Position numbers and translations under genes: made by a program. A stretch of 29,264 bases of DNA, from the NCBI GenBank assembly GCA_900549885.1, contig URQA01000015.1, positions 1-29,264 of the forward strand, read 5' to 3'. Shown one piece after another: positions 8,531-15,393 of the stretch (the first letter of the stretch is position 1; each line of letters starts with the position of its first letter). Under the pieces are notes generated by a model. That model was not told where the DNA came from. It ran no database searches and saw only the letters and a list, made by a program, of their open reading frames with translations. This stretch comes from an uncultured Eubacteriales bacterium (GTDB lineage Bacteria > Bacillota > Clostridia > Oscillospirales > Oscillospiraceae).

Positions 8531-8659
8531 TCACCGTCCATAAGTCATAAACGGTGCCCAGGTTGCAGGCCGAGAGGTGTTTTCGCCCACATACATACCA
8601 AAGCCGAAAACCGATCTTTCTGTTCCACGCCTATGGCGGGGATTTACAGGGGCTTTCAT
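8531..8659 (-). other. Candidate small ORF, 42 codons, in rnj leader
   Basis: ATG at 8657-8659, TGA at 8531-8533. It encodes a 42-residue basic, aromatic peptide containing NPRHRRGTERSVFGFG and ending TWAPFMTYGR. GGAAGGGG lies just upstream of the start. Its ATG overlaps the stop of the preceding small frame (ATGA), as in coupled genes. I know no family match; it could be a chance frame in structured RNA. Confidence 0.25.
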
Positions 8660-8814
8660 AACGCCCCTTCCGTCTGCGTATGTAATACGGCAGAAAAAGG
8701 CACAACAAATCGCCGGGCCTTATGCCCCGGGGATAGCGCATACTGAGACAGAGGCCACCCCAGTTCTCCGTCCGGCCCTGTCTCGCCGGAGGAGATACCG
8801 CCTGCCGCCTTCAT
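8656..8814 (-). other. Candidate small ORF, 52 codons, in rnj leader
   Basis: ATG at 8812-8814, TGA at 8656-8658. It encodes 52 residues starting MKAAGGISSGETGPDGEL and ending FSAVLHTQTEGAL. The ribosome site is poor (GGGGACAGA before the ATG). Most of the frame coincides with two stem-loops, which argues for RNA structure over coding. No family is recognised. Confidence 0.2.
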
Positions 8815-8861
8815 TCTGTCCCCACGTTTGTACGCGCTCTTTGCTCTTCTGCTGTGAATAC

Positions 8862-8883
8862 AAAAGCGCCTCTAAACAGGCGC
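8862..8883 (-). terminator. Terminator-like hairpin early in rnj leader
   Basis: On the minus strand GCGCCT-GTTTAG-AGGCGC followed by TTTTG. A transcript starting near 8931 would be about 70 nt if it ended here, carrying only the first stem-loop. This could be an attenuator for rnj or the end of a separate small RNA. Confidence 0.45.
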
Positions 8884-8937
8884 ATTACGCCGAAAAACCA
8901 GCTCGACCCGCCCCTTAGCGGGGAGCTATGATGCTTC

Positions 8938-8943
8938 AGTATA
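8938..8943 (-). promoter_or_regulatory. Extended -10 promoter for rnj leader
   Basis: On the minus strand TGTTATACT gives TATACT with an extended TGn element. The -35 region is poor (T-rich, overlapping the AT hairpin at 8955-8975). It is the only good -10 I see in the 530-base gap. Confidence 0.5.
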
Positions 8944-8954
8944 ACACGTCTCCG

Positions 8955-8975
8955 AAAAAAAGTACAGCTTTTTTT
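8955..8975 (-). terminator. AT-rich hairpin after the phosphohexomutase-like gene
   Basis: AAAAAAAG (8955-8962) and CTTTTTTT (8968-8975) form an 8-bp stem with a 5-base loop, seven bases past the stop of the gene ending at 8982. On either strand it ends in a T run, but the stem is almost all A-T and so weak. Confidence 0.4.
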
Positions 8976-8981
8976 GTTCTC

Positions 8982-9671
8982 TCATACGGGCCGTCCCCCC
9001 TTCTCCGGCCCAAAAGCGGGCACCGATCGGCCCCTTCTCGCCCGAAATAGGCACCAGTCCACCGCTGCCGCCAAAGCATCTACTCCAGTGGGGTGGCGGC
9101 TGTTCAGGCCGTCACGCACCGTCAGGTAAAATCCCGCCTTGTCACACCGAAGCAGGGGCACCCCCTGGCAGGGGCGGGACAATACCTCACACCCTAGCCG
9201 TTCCAGCGCGGCGATCAGGGGCGCCTGCCCCGGACCGGGCATCACCGTCACCACCAGTCCGTCCACTCGCTGGCCCGCCGTCCGGTGGGCCGCATAGGAG
9301 CTGTCAGTACCCACCAGTTGATCCCAGGTACCCACAGGCCCTACCCGTCCGCTGCTCAGAGGCAGCCGCTTCTCTTCCAGCGCCTGCCCCTGACTATTAT
9401 GGAGAAATACTTCGGCCTGTCCCCGTTCCGCCAGGAAATAAACCGCCGCAGGCAGCTCATAATGCCCGGCCAGCCATACCCCTGCAGCAGGCGTGGTACC
9501 GTCGTGAAACAGCACATCCGCACCGGCCATGGCTGCTCCGCAGCCCACGCAACGAGCCAGCATCCAGCCTAGGCCGCCCCCCTGCGCGCCCACTGTGACT
9601 ACCCCTAACCCGGCCAGCCTGGCCCCAAGGTCAAAGGCGGCCGGTCCACTCATCGCCGTCATCAGGTCCAT
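8982..9671 (-). CDS. Degenerate phosphohexomutase-like protein, function unknown
   Basis: A 229-residue protein from the ATG at 9669-9671, with AAGGAGGG upstream; the open frame extends to 9836 but without a ribosome site. The first half loosely follows domain I of alpha-D-phosphohexomutases: a VVTVGAQ strand, a helix, GADVLFHDGTTPAAGVW, then a strand and AEVFLHNSQGQAL. The catalytic serine loop (TASHNP) is absent, so mutase activity is unlikely. A second alpha/beta unit (LVVTVMPGPGQAPLIAALERLGCEVL) follows. Full enzymes are about 450 residues. The assignment is by eye and tentative; a lineage-specific hypothetical protein is the safe name. Translation may be controlled by the hairpin covering its ribosome site. 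Confidence 0.5.
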   Translation of the reverse strand: MDLMTAMSGPAAFDLGARLAGLGVVTVGAQGGGLGWMLARCVGCGAAMAGADVLFHDGTTPAAGVWLAGHYELPAAVYFLAERGQAEVFLHNSQGQALEEKRLPLSSGRVGPVGTWDQLVGTDSSYAAHRTAGQRVDGLVVTVMPGPGQAPLIAALERLGCEVLSRPCQGVPLLRCDKAGFYLTVRDGLNSRHPTGVDALAAAVDWCLFRARRGRSVPAFGPEKGGRPV

Positions 9672-9672
9672 G

Positions 9673-9720
9673 AAAAATCCCTCCTTGTTGGTGCCAGTAT
9701 GGCCCAAAACAAGGAGGGAT
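9673..9720 (-). promoter_or_regulatory. Hairpin that sequesters the ribosome site of the 8982-9671 gene
   Basis: A perfect 13-bp inverted repeat: ATCCCTCCTTGTT (9677-9689 on the plus strand) and AACAAGGAGGGAT (9708-9720), loop 18 bases. In the minus-strand transcript the downstream arm is the AAGGAGGG ribosome site itself, followed directly by UUUU, C and the start codon. It can act as an on/off translational switch or as a terminator for read-through from the WYL gene. Confidence 0.7.
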
Positions 9721-9852
9721 AAACCTCTTTCTTTCTCAGGTTTGGATGCCTGCCTTCTTTCAGGGCCGTCCGCCCTCAAGCAAATCAGGCTCTCCGTCTC
9801 CACAGAACAGCATATTTCGTAAGATAAACAGCACAAATTGCCCTTTCTATTT

Positions 9853-10848
9853 TCATTTTGTTCCGCTATGCTGAGAATAGAGGGCGGCTACCTGACCCAG
9901 CCGGCGGCGGAACTCGTCCACCGCCCAGTCTGGGGAGAGCACCTCTACCCCATCTCCCAATCCGAACACCCACCCCCAGAAGGGCGGGCTCACCACTACA
10001 TCCAGAGTGACCGTGAAGTGGTCCTCCCCATCGGGCACCAGCATCACGTCCTGTCCGAAACGGTCCAGCACCACTCCGGCCAAAGCGGAGGTACACCGCA
10101 GGCGCACCTGCCCCTGCCGGCCGGAGAACATTCCGAAGTGACGGCGGGCATAGCCCTCTGGGTCCCAATTCTTGGGCACATGCCGGGGCATGCCGGTGAT
10201 GGTGATGTCTGTCATCTTGTCCACTCGGTAGTGGCGCACCTCGCCGCTTTCCTCATCCCAGGCGGCCAGGTAGTAGTTTTCATTGTTCCAGATCAGCCCG
10301 CAGGGGGAGACGTAGTACCGCCTTCCTTCCCGGCGGTAGACCTTTTCCTTTTTCGCATTGTACTCAAAATAGCGGAAGGCCACCGCCCGACCGGCGGCAA
10401 TGGCGGTGTGGAGCTTATCTACATTATAAAAAATGCTCTCATTCATGGTTTTCACCCGCCGGTCTACATACACCTGCCGCTGGAGCTTTTGGGCTTGATA
10501 GACGGACGCCAATCCCTCCAGCTTGCGGATGAGGCTGTCGCTCTTCCGCAGGGTAAGAAACCGGCTGGACTGCACCGCATCCACCAACAGCTTCAGCTCC
10601 GCCAGCTCAAACTCCCGCTGGCCGATGAACCAGCCAGCGTGTTTCCCCTTCCGGCTCTGGACGTCCACCCCCAGCTGCCGCAGTTCCTCCATGTCGTTGT
10701 AAATGCTCTTACGCTCGGCGGAGATATCCCACCGGGTCAATTCGTCCTGCATCTCCTGAACCGTTACTGGATGGTCATCATCCGTCCGAGCCAGCAGGAA
10801 GCGGTACAGGACTAGCAGTTTCCGCTTTTGATTGGCGCTTTTGGGCAT
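9853..10848 (-). CDS. WYL-domain transcriptional regulator (YafY type)
   Basis: A 331-residue regulator with an N-terminal winged helix-turn-helix (about residues 8-65; RKLLVLYRFLLARTDDDHPV, then ISAERKSIYNDMEELRQLG), a central WYL ligand-sensing domain (about 130-215, including VAFRYFEYNAKK and YYLAAWDEESGEVRHYRVDKM) and a C-terminal WCX-like extension. WYL proteins sense small molecules or nucleic acid and are often autoregulated. The ATG has AGGAGG upstream. A perfect 28-bp palindrome starts 34 bases before the start codon and is a likely operator. It is divergent from the muropeptide operon, whose own promoter is about 150 bases away, so control of that operon is possible but not shown. 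Confidence 0.87.
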   Translation of the reverse strand: MPKSANQKRKLLVLYRFLLARTDDDHPVTVQEMQDELTRWDISAERKSIYNDMEELRQLGVDVQSRKGKHAGWFIGQREFELAELKLLVDAVQSSRFLTLRKSDSLIRKLEGLASVYQAQKLQRQVYVDRRVKTMNESIFYNVDKLHTAIAAGRAVAFRYFEYNAKKEKVYRREGRRYYVSPCGLIWNNENYYLAAWDEESGEVRHYRVDKMTDITITGMPRHVPKNWDPEGYARRHFGMFSGRQGQVRLRCTSALAGVVLDRFGQDVMLVPDGEDHFTVTLDVVVSPPFWGWVFGLGDGVEVLSPDWAVDEFRRRLGQVAALYSQHSGTK

Positions 10849-10881
10849 CGCGATTCCTCCTTCCGCTGGAATGGTAGCAAA

Positions 10882-10909
10882 CTTTAAGTCCTATATATAG
10901 GACTTAAAG
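10882..10909. promoter_or_regulatory. Perfect 28-bp palindrome, probable operator
   Basis: Half-site CTTTAAGTCCTATA, followed immediately by its exact reverse complement, with no spacer. It lies in the AT-rich gap between the WYL regulator and the epimerase operon. The centre contains TATATATA, which could also serve as a -10 element for the regulator. Symmetry and position suggest the binding site of the WYL dimer. There is no U-tract, so it is not a terminator. Confidence 0.75.
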
Positions 10910-11035
10910 AAAGGGTATCATAAACTGCATCTTTTTTCAAGGCATCTATCAGCGACGATGCAATTTATCAATCTAATTTTTTCATACAGCTTTTGTTTTT
11001 CTGGATTTCTAATCATAAATATTTTGGCTTTAGAC

Positions 11036-11064
11036 TTTACTTTAGCTCAAAAATGTGCTAAACT
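11036..11064 (+). promoter_or_regulatory. Promoter with embedded inverted repeat, muropeptide operon
   Basis: TTTACT (11036-11041), 17-base spacer, TAAACT (11059-11064) with an extended TG before the -10. Between and overlapping the two boxes lies an inverted repeat, TTTAGC (11041-11046) and GCTAAA (11057-11062), gap 10. Such a placement would let a bound dimer block RNA polymerase. It is 60 bases upstream of the first gene. Confidence 0.55.
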
Positions 11065-11123
11065 ATATTTTAATATTTTGAATTTTCCGCATCAGAAACT
11101 TTCATTTTTAGGAGGCGGTATCC

Positions 11124-12212
11124 TTGAAGATCACAGATATTCAGGTAGGTCGCATCCGCCTGCCCCTGCGCCATCCCTTCAAGACCGCCCTGCGCACGGT
11201 GGAGGCGGTGGATGACATCGCCGTGCGGGTGCTCACCGATGACGGCGCCGTGGGCTATGGTGAAGCGCCTCCCACTGCGGTCATCACCGGAGACACCGAA
11301 GGTTCTATCCTGTGCGCCATTCGGGACTACATCCGTCCGGCCCTGCTGGGAATGGACGTGGAGAACCTGGAAGCCGTCATGGAAAAGCTCAATGGCTGTC
11401 TGGTTCACAACACCACCCCAAAGGCGGCCGTGGATATGGCCCTCTACGACTTGTGGGCCAAGGCCCAGGGCAAGCCCCTGTACCAGCTGCTGGGCGGCGC
11501 CCGACAGAGTATTCAAACCGATCTGACCATCTCCGTCAACCCTGTAGATGAGATGGTGGCCGACAGCCTGGAGGCCGTAGCCCAGGGCTTTGGCATCCTA
11601 AAAATCAAGGTGGGCAAGGAGGGGCTGGCCGACGTGGAGCGTGTCGCTGCCATCCGCCAGGCGGTGGGTCCCGACATCAAACTCCGGGTGGACGCCAACC
11701 AGGGCTGGACCGCGCAGCAGTCTGTATCCATCATCCGGGCCATGGAGGACCGGGGACTGGACATCGAGCTGGTAGAACAGCCCGTCCCCGCCCATGATCT
11801 GGCCGGGCTGAAGCAGGTCACCCAGGCAGTGGACACCCCCATTCTGGCCGACGAGGCGGTGTTTTCCCACTACGATGCACAACGGCTCATCCAAGAGGGT
11901 GCCGCCGACCTCATCAACATCAAGCTCATGAAAACCGGCGGCATCTGGAATGCCCTGAAAATCTGTCGCATGGCAGCGGAGCACGGGATGGAGTGTATGA
12001 TCGGCTGTATGCTGGAGTCCCGGCTGTCCGTAGCCGCCGCGGCCCATCTGGCCGCCGGGCAGGCGATTATCACAAGGGCGGACCTGGACGGCCCCTCCCT
12101 GTGTGCAGTAGACCCCTACACTGGCGGCCCGGTGTTTGACGGCCCCCGCATCCTTATGTCCGGCGATCCCGGCGTGGGGGTGGGCAACGTTCCCTGCCAA
12201 CAGTGGAGCTGA
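11124..12212 (+). CDS. ykfB: L-Ala-D/L-Glu (dipeptide) epimerase
   Basis: Enolase-superfamily epimerase that converts L-Ala-D-Glu from murein to L-Ala-L-Glu, which peptidases can then split. The 362-residue protein keeps every key residue of the B. subtilis enzyme, within one position: Arg24, the KIK base pair Lys160/Lys162, metal ligands Asp190, Glu218 and Asp243, Lys267, and the DLD motif (Asp320, Asp322) that binds the alanine amino group and marks this specificity within the family. The start is TTG 11124, eight bases after a perfect AGGAGG (11110-11115). It is the first gene of the operon that carries transport and peptidase genes for the same substrates. Confidence 0.93.
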   Translation: MKITDIQVGRIRLPLRHPFKTALRTVEAVDDIAVRVLTDDGAVGYGEAPPTAVITGDTEGSILCAIRDYIRPALLGMDVENLEAVMEKLNGCLVHNTTPKAAVDMALYDLWAKAQGKPLYQLLGGARQSIQTDLTISVNPVDEMVADSLEAVAQGFGILKIKVGKEGLADVERVAAIRQAVGPDIKLRVDANQGWTAQQSVSIIRAMEDRGLDIELVEQPVPAHDLAGLKQVTQAVDTPILADEAVFSHYDAQRLIQEGAADLINIKLMKTGGIWNALKICRMAAEHGMECMIGCMLESRLSVAAAAHLAAGQAIITRADLDGPSLCAVDPYTGGPVFDGPRILMSGDPGVGVGNVPCQQWS

Positions 12213-12220
12213 CCGCAAGC

Positions 12221-12285
12221 GTTTATAACCGGCAACCTGCCGTTTATAAAATATGGGGCACTGCCCCGGCCCTGCGACGGCGCAG
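12221..12285 (+). repeat. Three small stem-loops and a direct repeat between epimerase and binding-protein genes
   Basis: GTTTATAA occurs twice (12221-12228, 12242-12249) around the hairpin CGGCA-ACC-TGCCG (12230-12242). GGGGC-ACT-GCCCC (12255-12267) and CTGCG-ACGG-CGCAG (12272-12285) follow. No T-run follows any of them, so these are more likely RNA-stability or processing elements than terminators. Confidence 0.5.
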
Positions 12286-12312
12286 AACTTGATTGAGAAA
12301 GGAATGGATACC

Positions 12313-14256
12313 ATGAAAATGAAACGCACGCTCGCCCTGCTGCTGGCCTTGGCGATGGCCCTGTCCCTGGCTGCCTGCGGCGACTCCAATTCCGGCGATG
12401 ATGGCTCGGCCGTCTACCGCACCCTCTACTCCGCCGAGGTAGAGACCATGAACTATCTCACCACTACTACGGCCAACAATCTGGAGATCCCTGCCAACGT
12501 GGTGGATACCCTCATTGAGTACGATTGCTATGGAGTGGTCCAGCCGGCCCTTGCCGAGAGCTGGGAGCACAACGACGATTACACCGAATGGACCTTCCAT
12601 ATCCGTCAAGGGGTCAAGTGGGTGGATAAGGATGGCAACGAGGTGGCCGAAGTCACCGCCCAGGACTGGGTAGATGCCGCCCACTATATTCTGGACGCCA
12701 AGAATGACTCTAGCAGCGAGTATAACTTCGAAGTAGCCCAGGTGACCAACGCCGCGGCCTACTACGAGTACACCGCCTACCAGCTGGCGCTGGAAACCGC
12801 TACCGACGGCACCGACGACAACGGCAACCCTGTCAAGCTGGACGAGAACGGCGACATGATCGAAGAGGTGCCTGAGGTTTCCGCAGACGACATCGGGGTG
12901 AAGGCCACTGACACCTATACTCTGGTCTACACCTTGGATGCCCCCTGCTCCTACTTTCTGTCCATGCTGTGCTGGGCCGCTTACATGCCTGTCAACGGCG
13001 AGTTTTTGGCTGAGTGCGGCGACAGCTTTGGCACCAGCGCCGAGACTTTGCTCTTCTGCGGCCCCTTCATCCTGTCCACCTTCGAGCCCCAGGTACAGCG
13101 GGTCATGACCAAAAACGCCGCTTACTGGGACATCGACAATGTGCATATTGACACCATCCAGATGACGTATAACGCAGAGTCCTCCACCCTGGCTACCCAG
13201 ATGTATCTGGACGGCTCCATTGACTACGCCGATATCAGCGCAGATCTGCTCACCTCCTTGCTGGAGACCCACAGTGATCAGATCCACTACTCCCGGCCCG
13301 ACGTGTCCTATTCCTACTGGTACCTGTTCAATTTCGATCCCAAATTCGACGAGGAGTACGAGCCGGACAACTGGCGCATCGCCGTCAACAACGAAAACTT
13401 CCGACAGTCCATCATGCACGGTCTGGACCGAGTCAACGCCCTTCAGGCCAAGGATGCCAACGATCCGGAGAGCCTGCTGAGCAACACCATCACCCCTCTG
13501 GGCGCTGCGTCCGCCTCCCAGGACTATGCTTACTATGGCGGCCTGGACAAGTATACGGACGGCGAGACCTTTGACGCGGAGCTGGCCCTGGAGTATAAGG
13601 AGAAGGCCATGGCGGAACTGGAGGCCGAAGGCTGCACCTTCCCCGTCATTGTCTACTACCCCTACAATCCCAACGAGACGAATTCCGATTCCATGGCCCA
13701 GCTGGTAGAGCAGCAGCTGGAGGGCCTGCTGGGCACCGACTATATTGACGTGGTCATCCAGCAGGGCAACGAGAGCTTCCTGACCATGGTCCGTCGGGCG
13801 GGCAACTATGGCATCACCCTGTGCAACTGGGGTGCTGACTACTCCGATGCCTCCGCCTATGTAGTAGACCCCTTTAACGAGGATTCCAGTTACAGCTTTA
13901 TCTATCGGAGCGACGACCCTGAAACTCAGGGCTACTACCAGCAGTACCTGGATCTGGTGGAGACCGCCCTGGCCACCACCGATGATATCGAGGCCCGGTA
14001 TGAGACTTTTGCCCAGGCGGAGGCTGTCCTGTTGGACCACGCCTTCGCGATCCCCATCAAAACCAATGACCGGGAGTATTCCTTCTCCAAGCTCAACCCC
14101 CTGGAGGGCTCCTACGCCTCCTTCGGCTTTGCCACTTCCCGTTATAAGTTCCAGCATGTACTGGAGAAATCCATGGGCATGGAAGAATTTGAGCAAGCCT
14201 ATCAGACTTGGCTGGAGGAGCGTGACGCTGCTCTGGCAGCTGCTGCCGAATCTTAA
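12313..14256 (+). CDS. Oligopeptide-binding lipoprotein of ABC transporter (SBP family 5)
   Basis: Extracytoplasmic solute-binding protein for peptides. A lipoprotein signal (MKMKRTLALLLALAMALSL) ends in the lipobox LAAC with Cys22 as the predicted lipid-modified residue, followed by a Ser/Gly/Asp-rich linker. The body (647 residues) has the family-5 pattern: LAESWEHNDDYTEWTFHIRQGVKW near the N-terminus and a late IIHG-type region (NFRQSIMHGLDRVNAL). It is longer than typical DppA/DppE proteins (about 540) because of acidic insertions around 130-180. I chose ATG 12313, with AAAGGA upstream; ATG 12304 is possible. By operon context the ligand is likely a murein peptide. It is followed by a hairpin-rich spacer before the permeases. 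Confidence 0.92.
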   Translation: MKMKRTLALLLALAMALSLAACGDSNSGDDGSAVYRTLYSAEVETMNYLTTTTANNLEIPANVVDTLIEYDCYGVVQPALAESWEHNDDYTEWTFHIRQGVKWVDKDGNEVAEVTAQDWVDAAHYILDAKNDSSSEYNFEVAQVTNAAAYYEYTAYQLALETATDGTDDNGNPVKLDENGDMIEEVPEVSADDIGVKATDTYTLVYTLDAPCSYFLSMLCWAAYMPVNGEFLAECGDSFGTSAETLLFCGPFILSTFEPQVQRVMTKNAAYWDIDNVHIDTIQMTYNAESSTLATQMYLDGSIDYADISADLLTSLLETHSDQIHYSRPDVSYSYWYLFNFDPKFDEEYEPDNWRIAVNNENFRQSIMHGLDRVNALQAKDANDPESLLSNTITPLGAASASQDYAYYGGLDKYTDGETFDAELALEYKEKAMAELEAEGCTFPVIVYYPYNPNETNSDSMAQLVEQQLEGLLGTDYIDVVIQQGNESFLTMVRRAGNYGITLCNWGADYSDASAYVVDPFNEDSSYSFIYRSDDPETQGYYQQYLDLVETALATTDDIEARYETFAQAEAVLLDHAFAIPIKTNDREYSFSKLNPLEGSYASFGFATSRYKFQHVLEKSMGMEEFEQAYQTWLEERDAALAAAAES

Positions 14257-14401
14257 GCGAAACGCGATGTGAAGCTCTGGGGCTTCGCTTCCCGGCGGTC
14301 TTTCGCCGGGCGCGCCCGCCCGGGCAGGAGGGATACCCTTCTGCCCGGGCACCTGCGCGGAACCCCTGCATCTGCGCCCCTCCGGGGTCCGGATGCGGGG
14401 G
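14255..14401 (+). repeat. Stem-loop array between binding-protein and permease genes
   Basis: Four consecutive stems: AAGCGAA with TTCGCTT (14255-14290, alternative GAAGC/GCTTC inside); CCCGGCG with CGCCGGG (14291-14310); GCCCGGGCAG with CTGCCCGGGC extended inward to a 15-bp stem with triloop ATA (14318-14350); and a GCATC/GATGC stem flanked by CCCC/GGGG (14363-14400). None has a U-tract. Such spacers after binding-protein genes usually stabilise the upstream mRNA, giving more binding protein than permease. Confidence 0.7.
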
Positions 14402-14439
14402 CTTCGCCCACTCTCCCCTGTCAAGGAGGCCGATTTTCT

Positions 14440-15393
14440 GTGGCAAAATATATTTTCAAACGGGTGCTGCGGTCCCTGGTTACCATGATCATCGTCATTA
14501 TCATCGTATTCTCCCTCCTACGGCTGATGCCCATTGAGGGATACTTTGAGAATTTTGATAAGCTGTCTGATACTCAGATCGAGGTTCGCCTCAACGAGTT
14601 GGGCCTCAATGACCCCCTCCCCGTCCAACTGGTGCGCTTCTTCGGCCAGCTGCTTCAGGGCGACCTGGGCGACTCCATTAAATACCGGAAAAACGTCGCT
14701 ATCACCACCATCATCGCCGAGAAAATCCCTATTTCCCTGTTCATCGGCCTGACCTCCTTGGCCATTGCCCTGGCTCTGGGCTTGCCTCTGGGCATCCTGA
14801 TGGCCAGGAGCACCCGGACCCGGTGGAAGCTGTGGGACAAGTTCGGCACGGTATTTATCGTCATCATCCAGGCAGTGCCCGCCGCGGCCTACTATATTCT
14901 CATCCAGTTCGCAGGTTCCCAAGGCCCCCTGCATTTGCCCATGCTGTTCTCCACAGGCAACCCCACCAGCTACATTCTGCCCATCTTTTCCCTGTCCCTG
15001 GGCAACATTGCCTATTACGCCATGTGGCTGCGGCGGTATATGGTAGACGAGTCTAACAAGGACTATATCCGCCTGGCCCGGGCCAAGGGCCTGCCCAGCG
15101 GCCAGATCTCCCGGCGGCATACCTTTCGCAACGCCATGGTGCCCCTGATCCAGTACATCCCCAACTCCATCCTGTTCACCCTCATGGGCTCACTGTATGT
15201 GGAGTCCCTATACTCCGTGCCGGGCATGGGCGGACTGCTGGTGACCGCTATCAAAGGGCAGGACAATAATCTGGTTCAGGCCCTGGTTATCATCTACTCT
15301 GTCATCTCTATCCTGGGCCTGCTGTTCGGCGATATCCTCATGGCCGTCCTCGACCCCCGGATCAGCTTTTCTGCAAAGGAGGGCGCCCGCTGA
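14440..15393 (+). CDS. dppB: Peptide ABC transporter permease, DppB type
   Basis: Inner-membrane permease, 317 residues from GTG 14440 (AAGGAGG at 14423-14429). The family N-terminus (AKYIFKRVLRSLVTMIIVII, then a first helix) is present, followed by five further membrane segments and the cytoplasmic EAA-type loop DYIRLARAKGLPSGQI that docks on the ATPases. The open frame continues upstream to 14269 through the hairpin array, but that part is not expected to be translated. Its stop overlaps the start of the next permease by one base (TGATG), so the two are coupled. Confidence 0.93.
   Translation: MAKYIFKRVLRSLVTMIIVIIIVFSLLRLMPIEGYFENFDKLSDTQIEVRLNELGLNDPLPVQLVRFFGQLLQGDLGDSIKYRKNVAITTIIAEKIPISLFIGLTSLAIALALGLPLGILMARSTRTRWKLWDKFGTVFIVIIQAVPAAAYYILIQFAGSQGPLHLPMLFSTGNPTSYILPIFSLSLGNIAYYAMWLRRYMVDESNKDYIRLARAKGLPSGQISRRHTFRNAMVPLIQYIPNSILFTLMGSLYVESLYSVPGMGGLLVTAIKGQDNNLVQALVIIYSVISILGLLFGDILMAVLDPRISFSAKEGAR

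Larger units (their letters stand above)
8454..8931 (-). ncRNA. Long structured leader of rnj, or independent small RNA
   Basis: About 480 bases without a recognised gene. On the minus strand, from the predicted start near 8931, it holds a run of stem-loops: AGCTC/CCCGC paired with GCGGG/GAGCT (8900-8927); GCGCCT with AGGCGC followed by TTTT (8866-8883); GAGACAG-GGCC with GGCC-CTGTCTC (8745-8784); GGGGC with GCCCC around 8646-8666; CACCGT with ACGGTG near 8530-8555. Two small overlapping open frames lie within it (separate entries). I do not recognise 6S RNA, RNase P RNA, SRP RNA, tmRNA or a known riboswitch core in it. Confidence 0.45.

Noticed and set aside
8577..8918. 113-codon plus-strand frame in the rnj upstream gap
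   Set aside because: No ribosome site, low-complexity basic translation, and it crosses the stems of the proposed minus-strand leader RNA.
10958..11215. 85-codon plus-strand frame upstream of and into the epimerase gene
   Set aside because: It runs through the AT-rich promoter region and lies out of frame with the epimerase, with no ribosome site.
12244..14424. 726-codon open frame on the minus strand opposite the peptide-binding lipoprotein gene
   Set aside because: It is a shadow of a GC-rich gene: no ribosome site and no recognisable family, while the plus frame has a lipobox and a full SBP-5 pattern.
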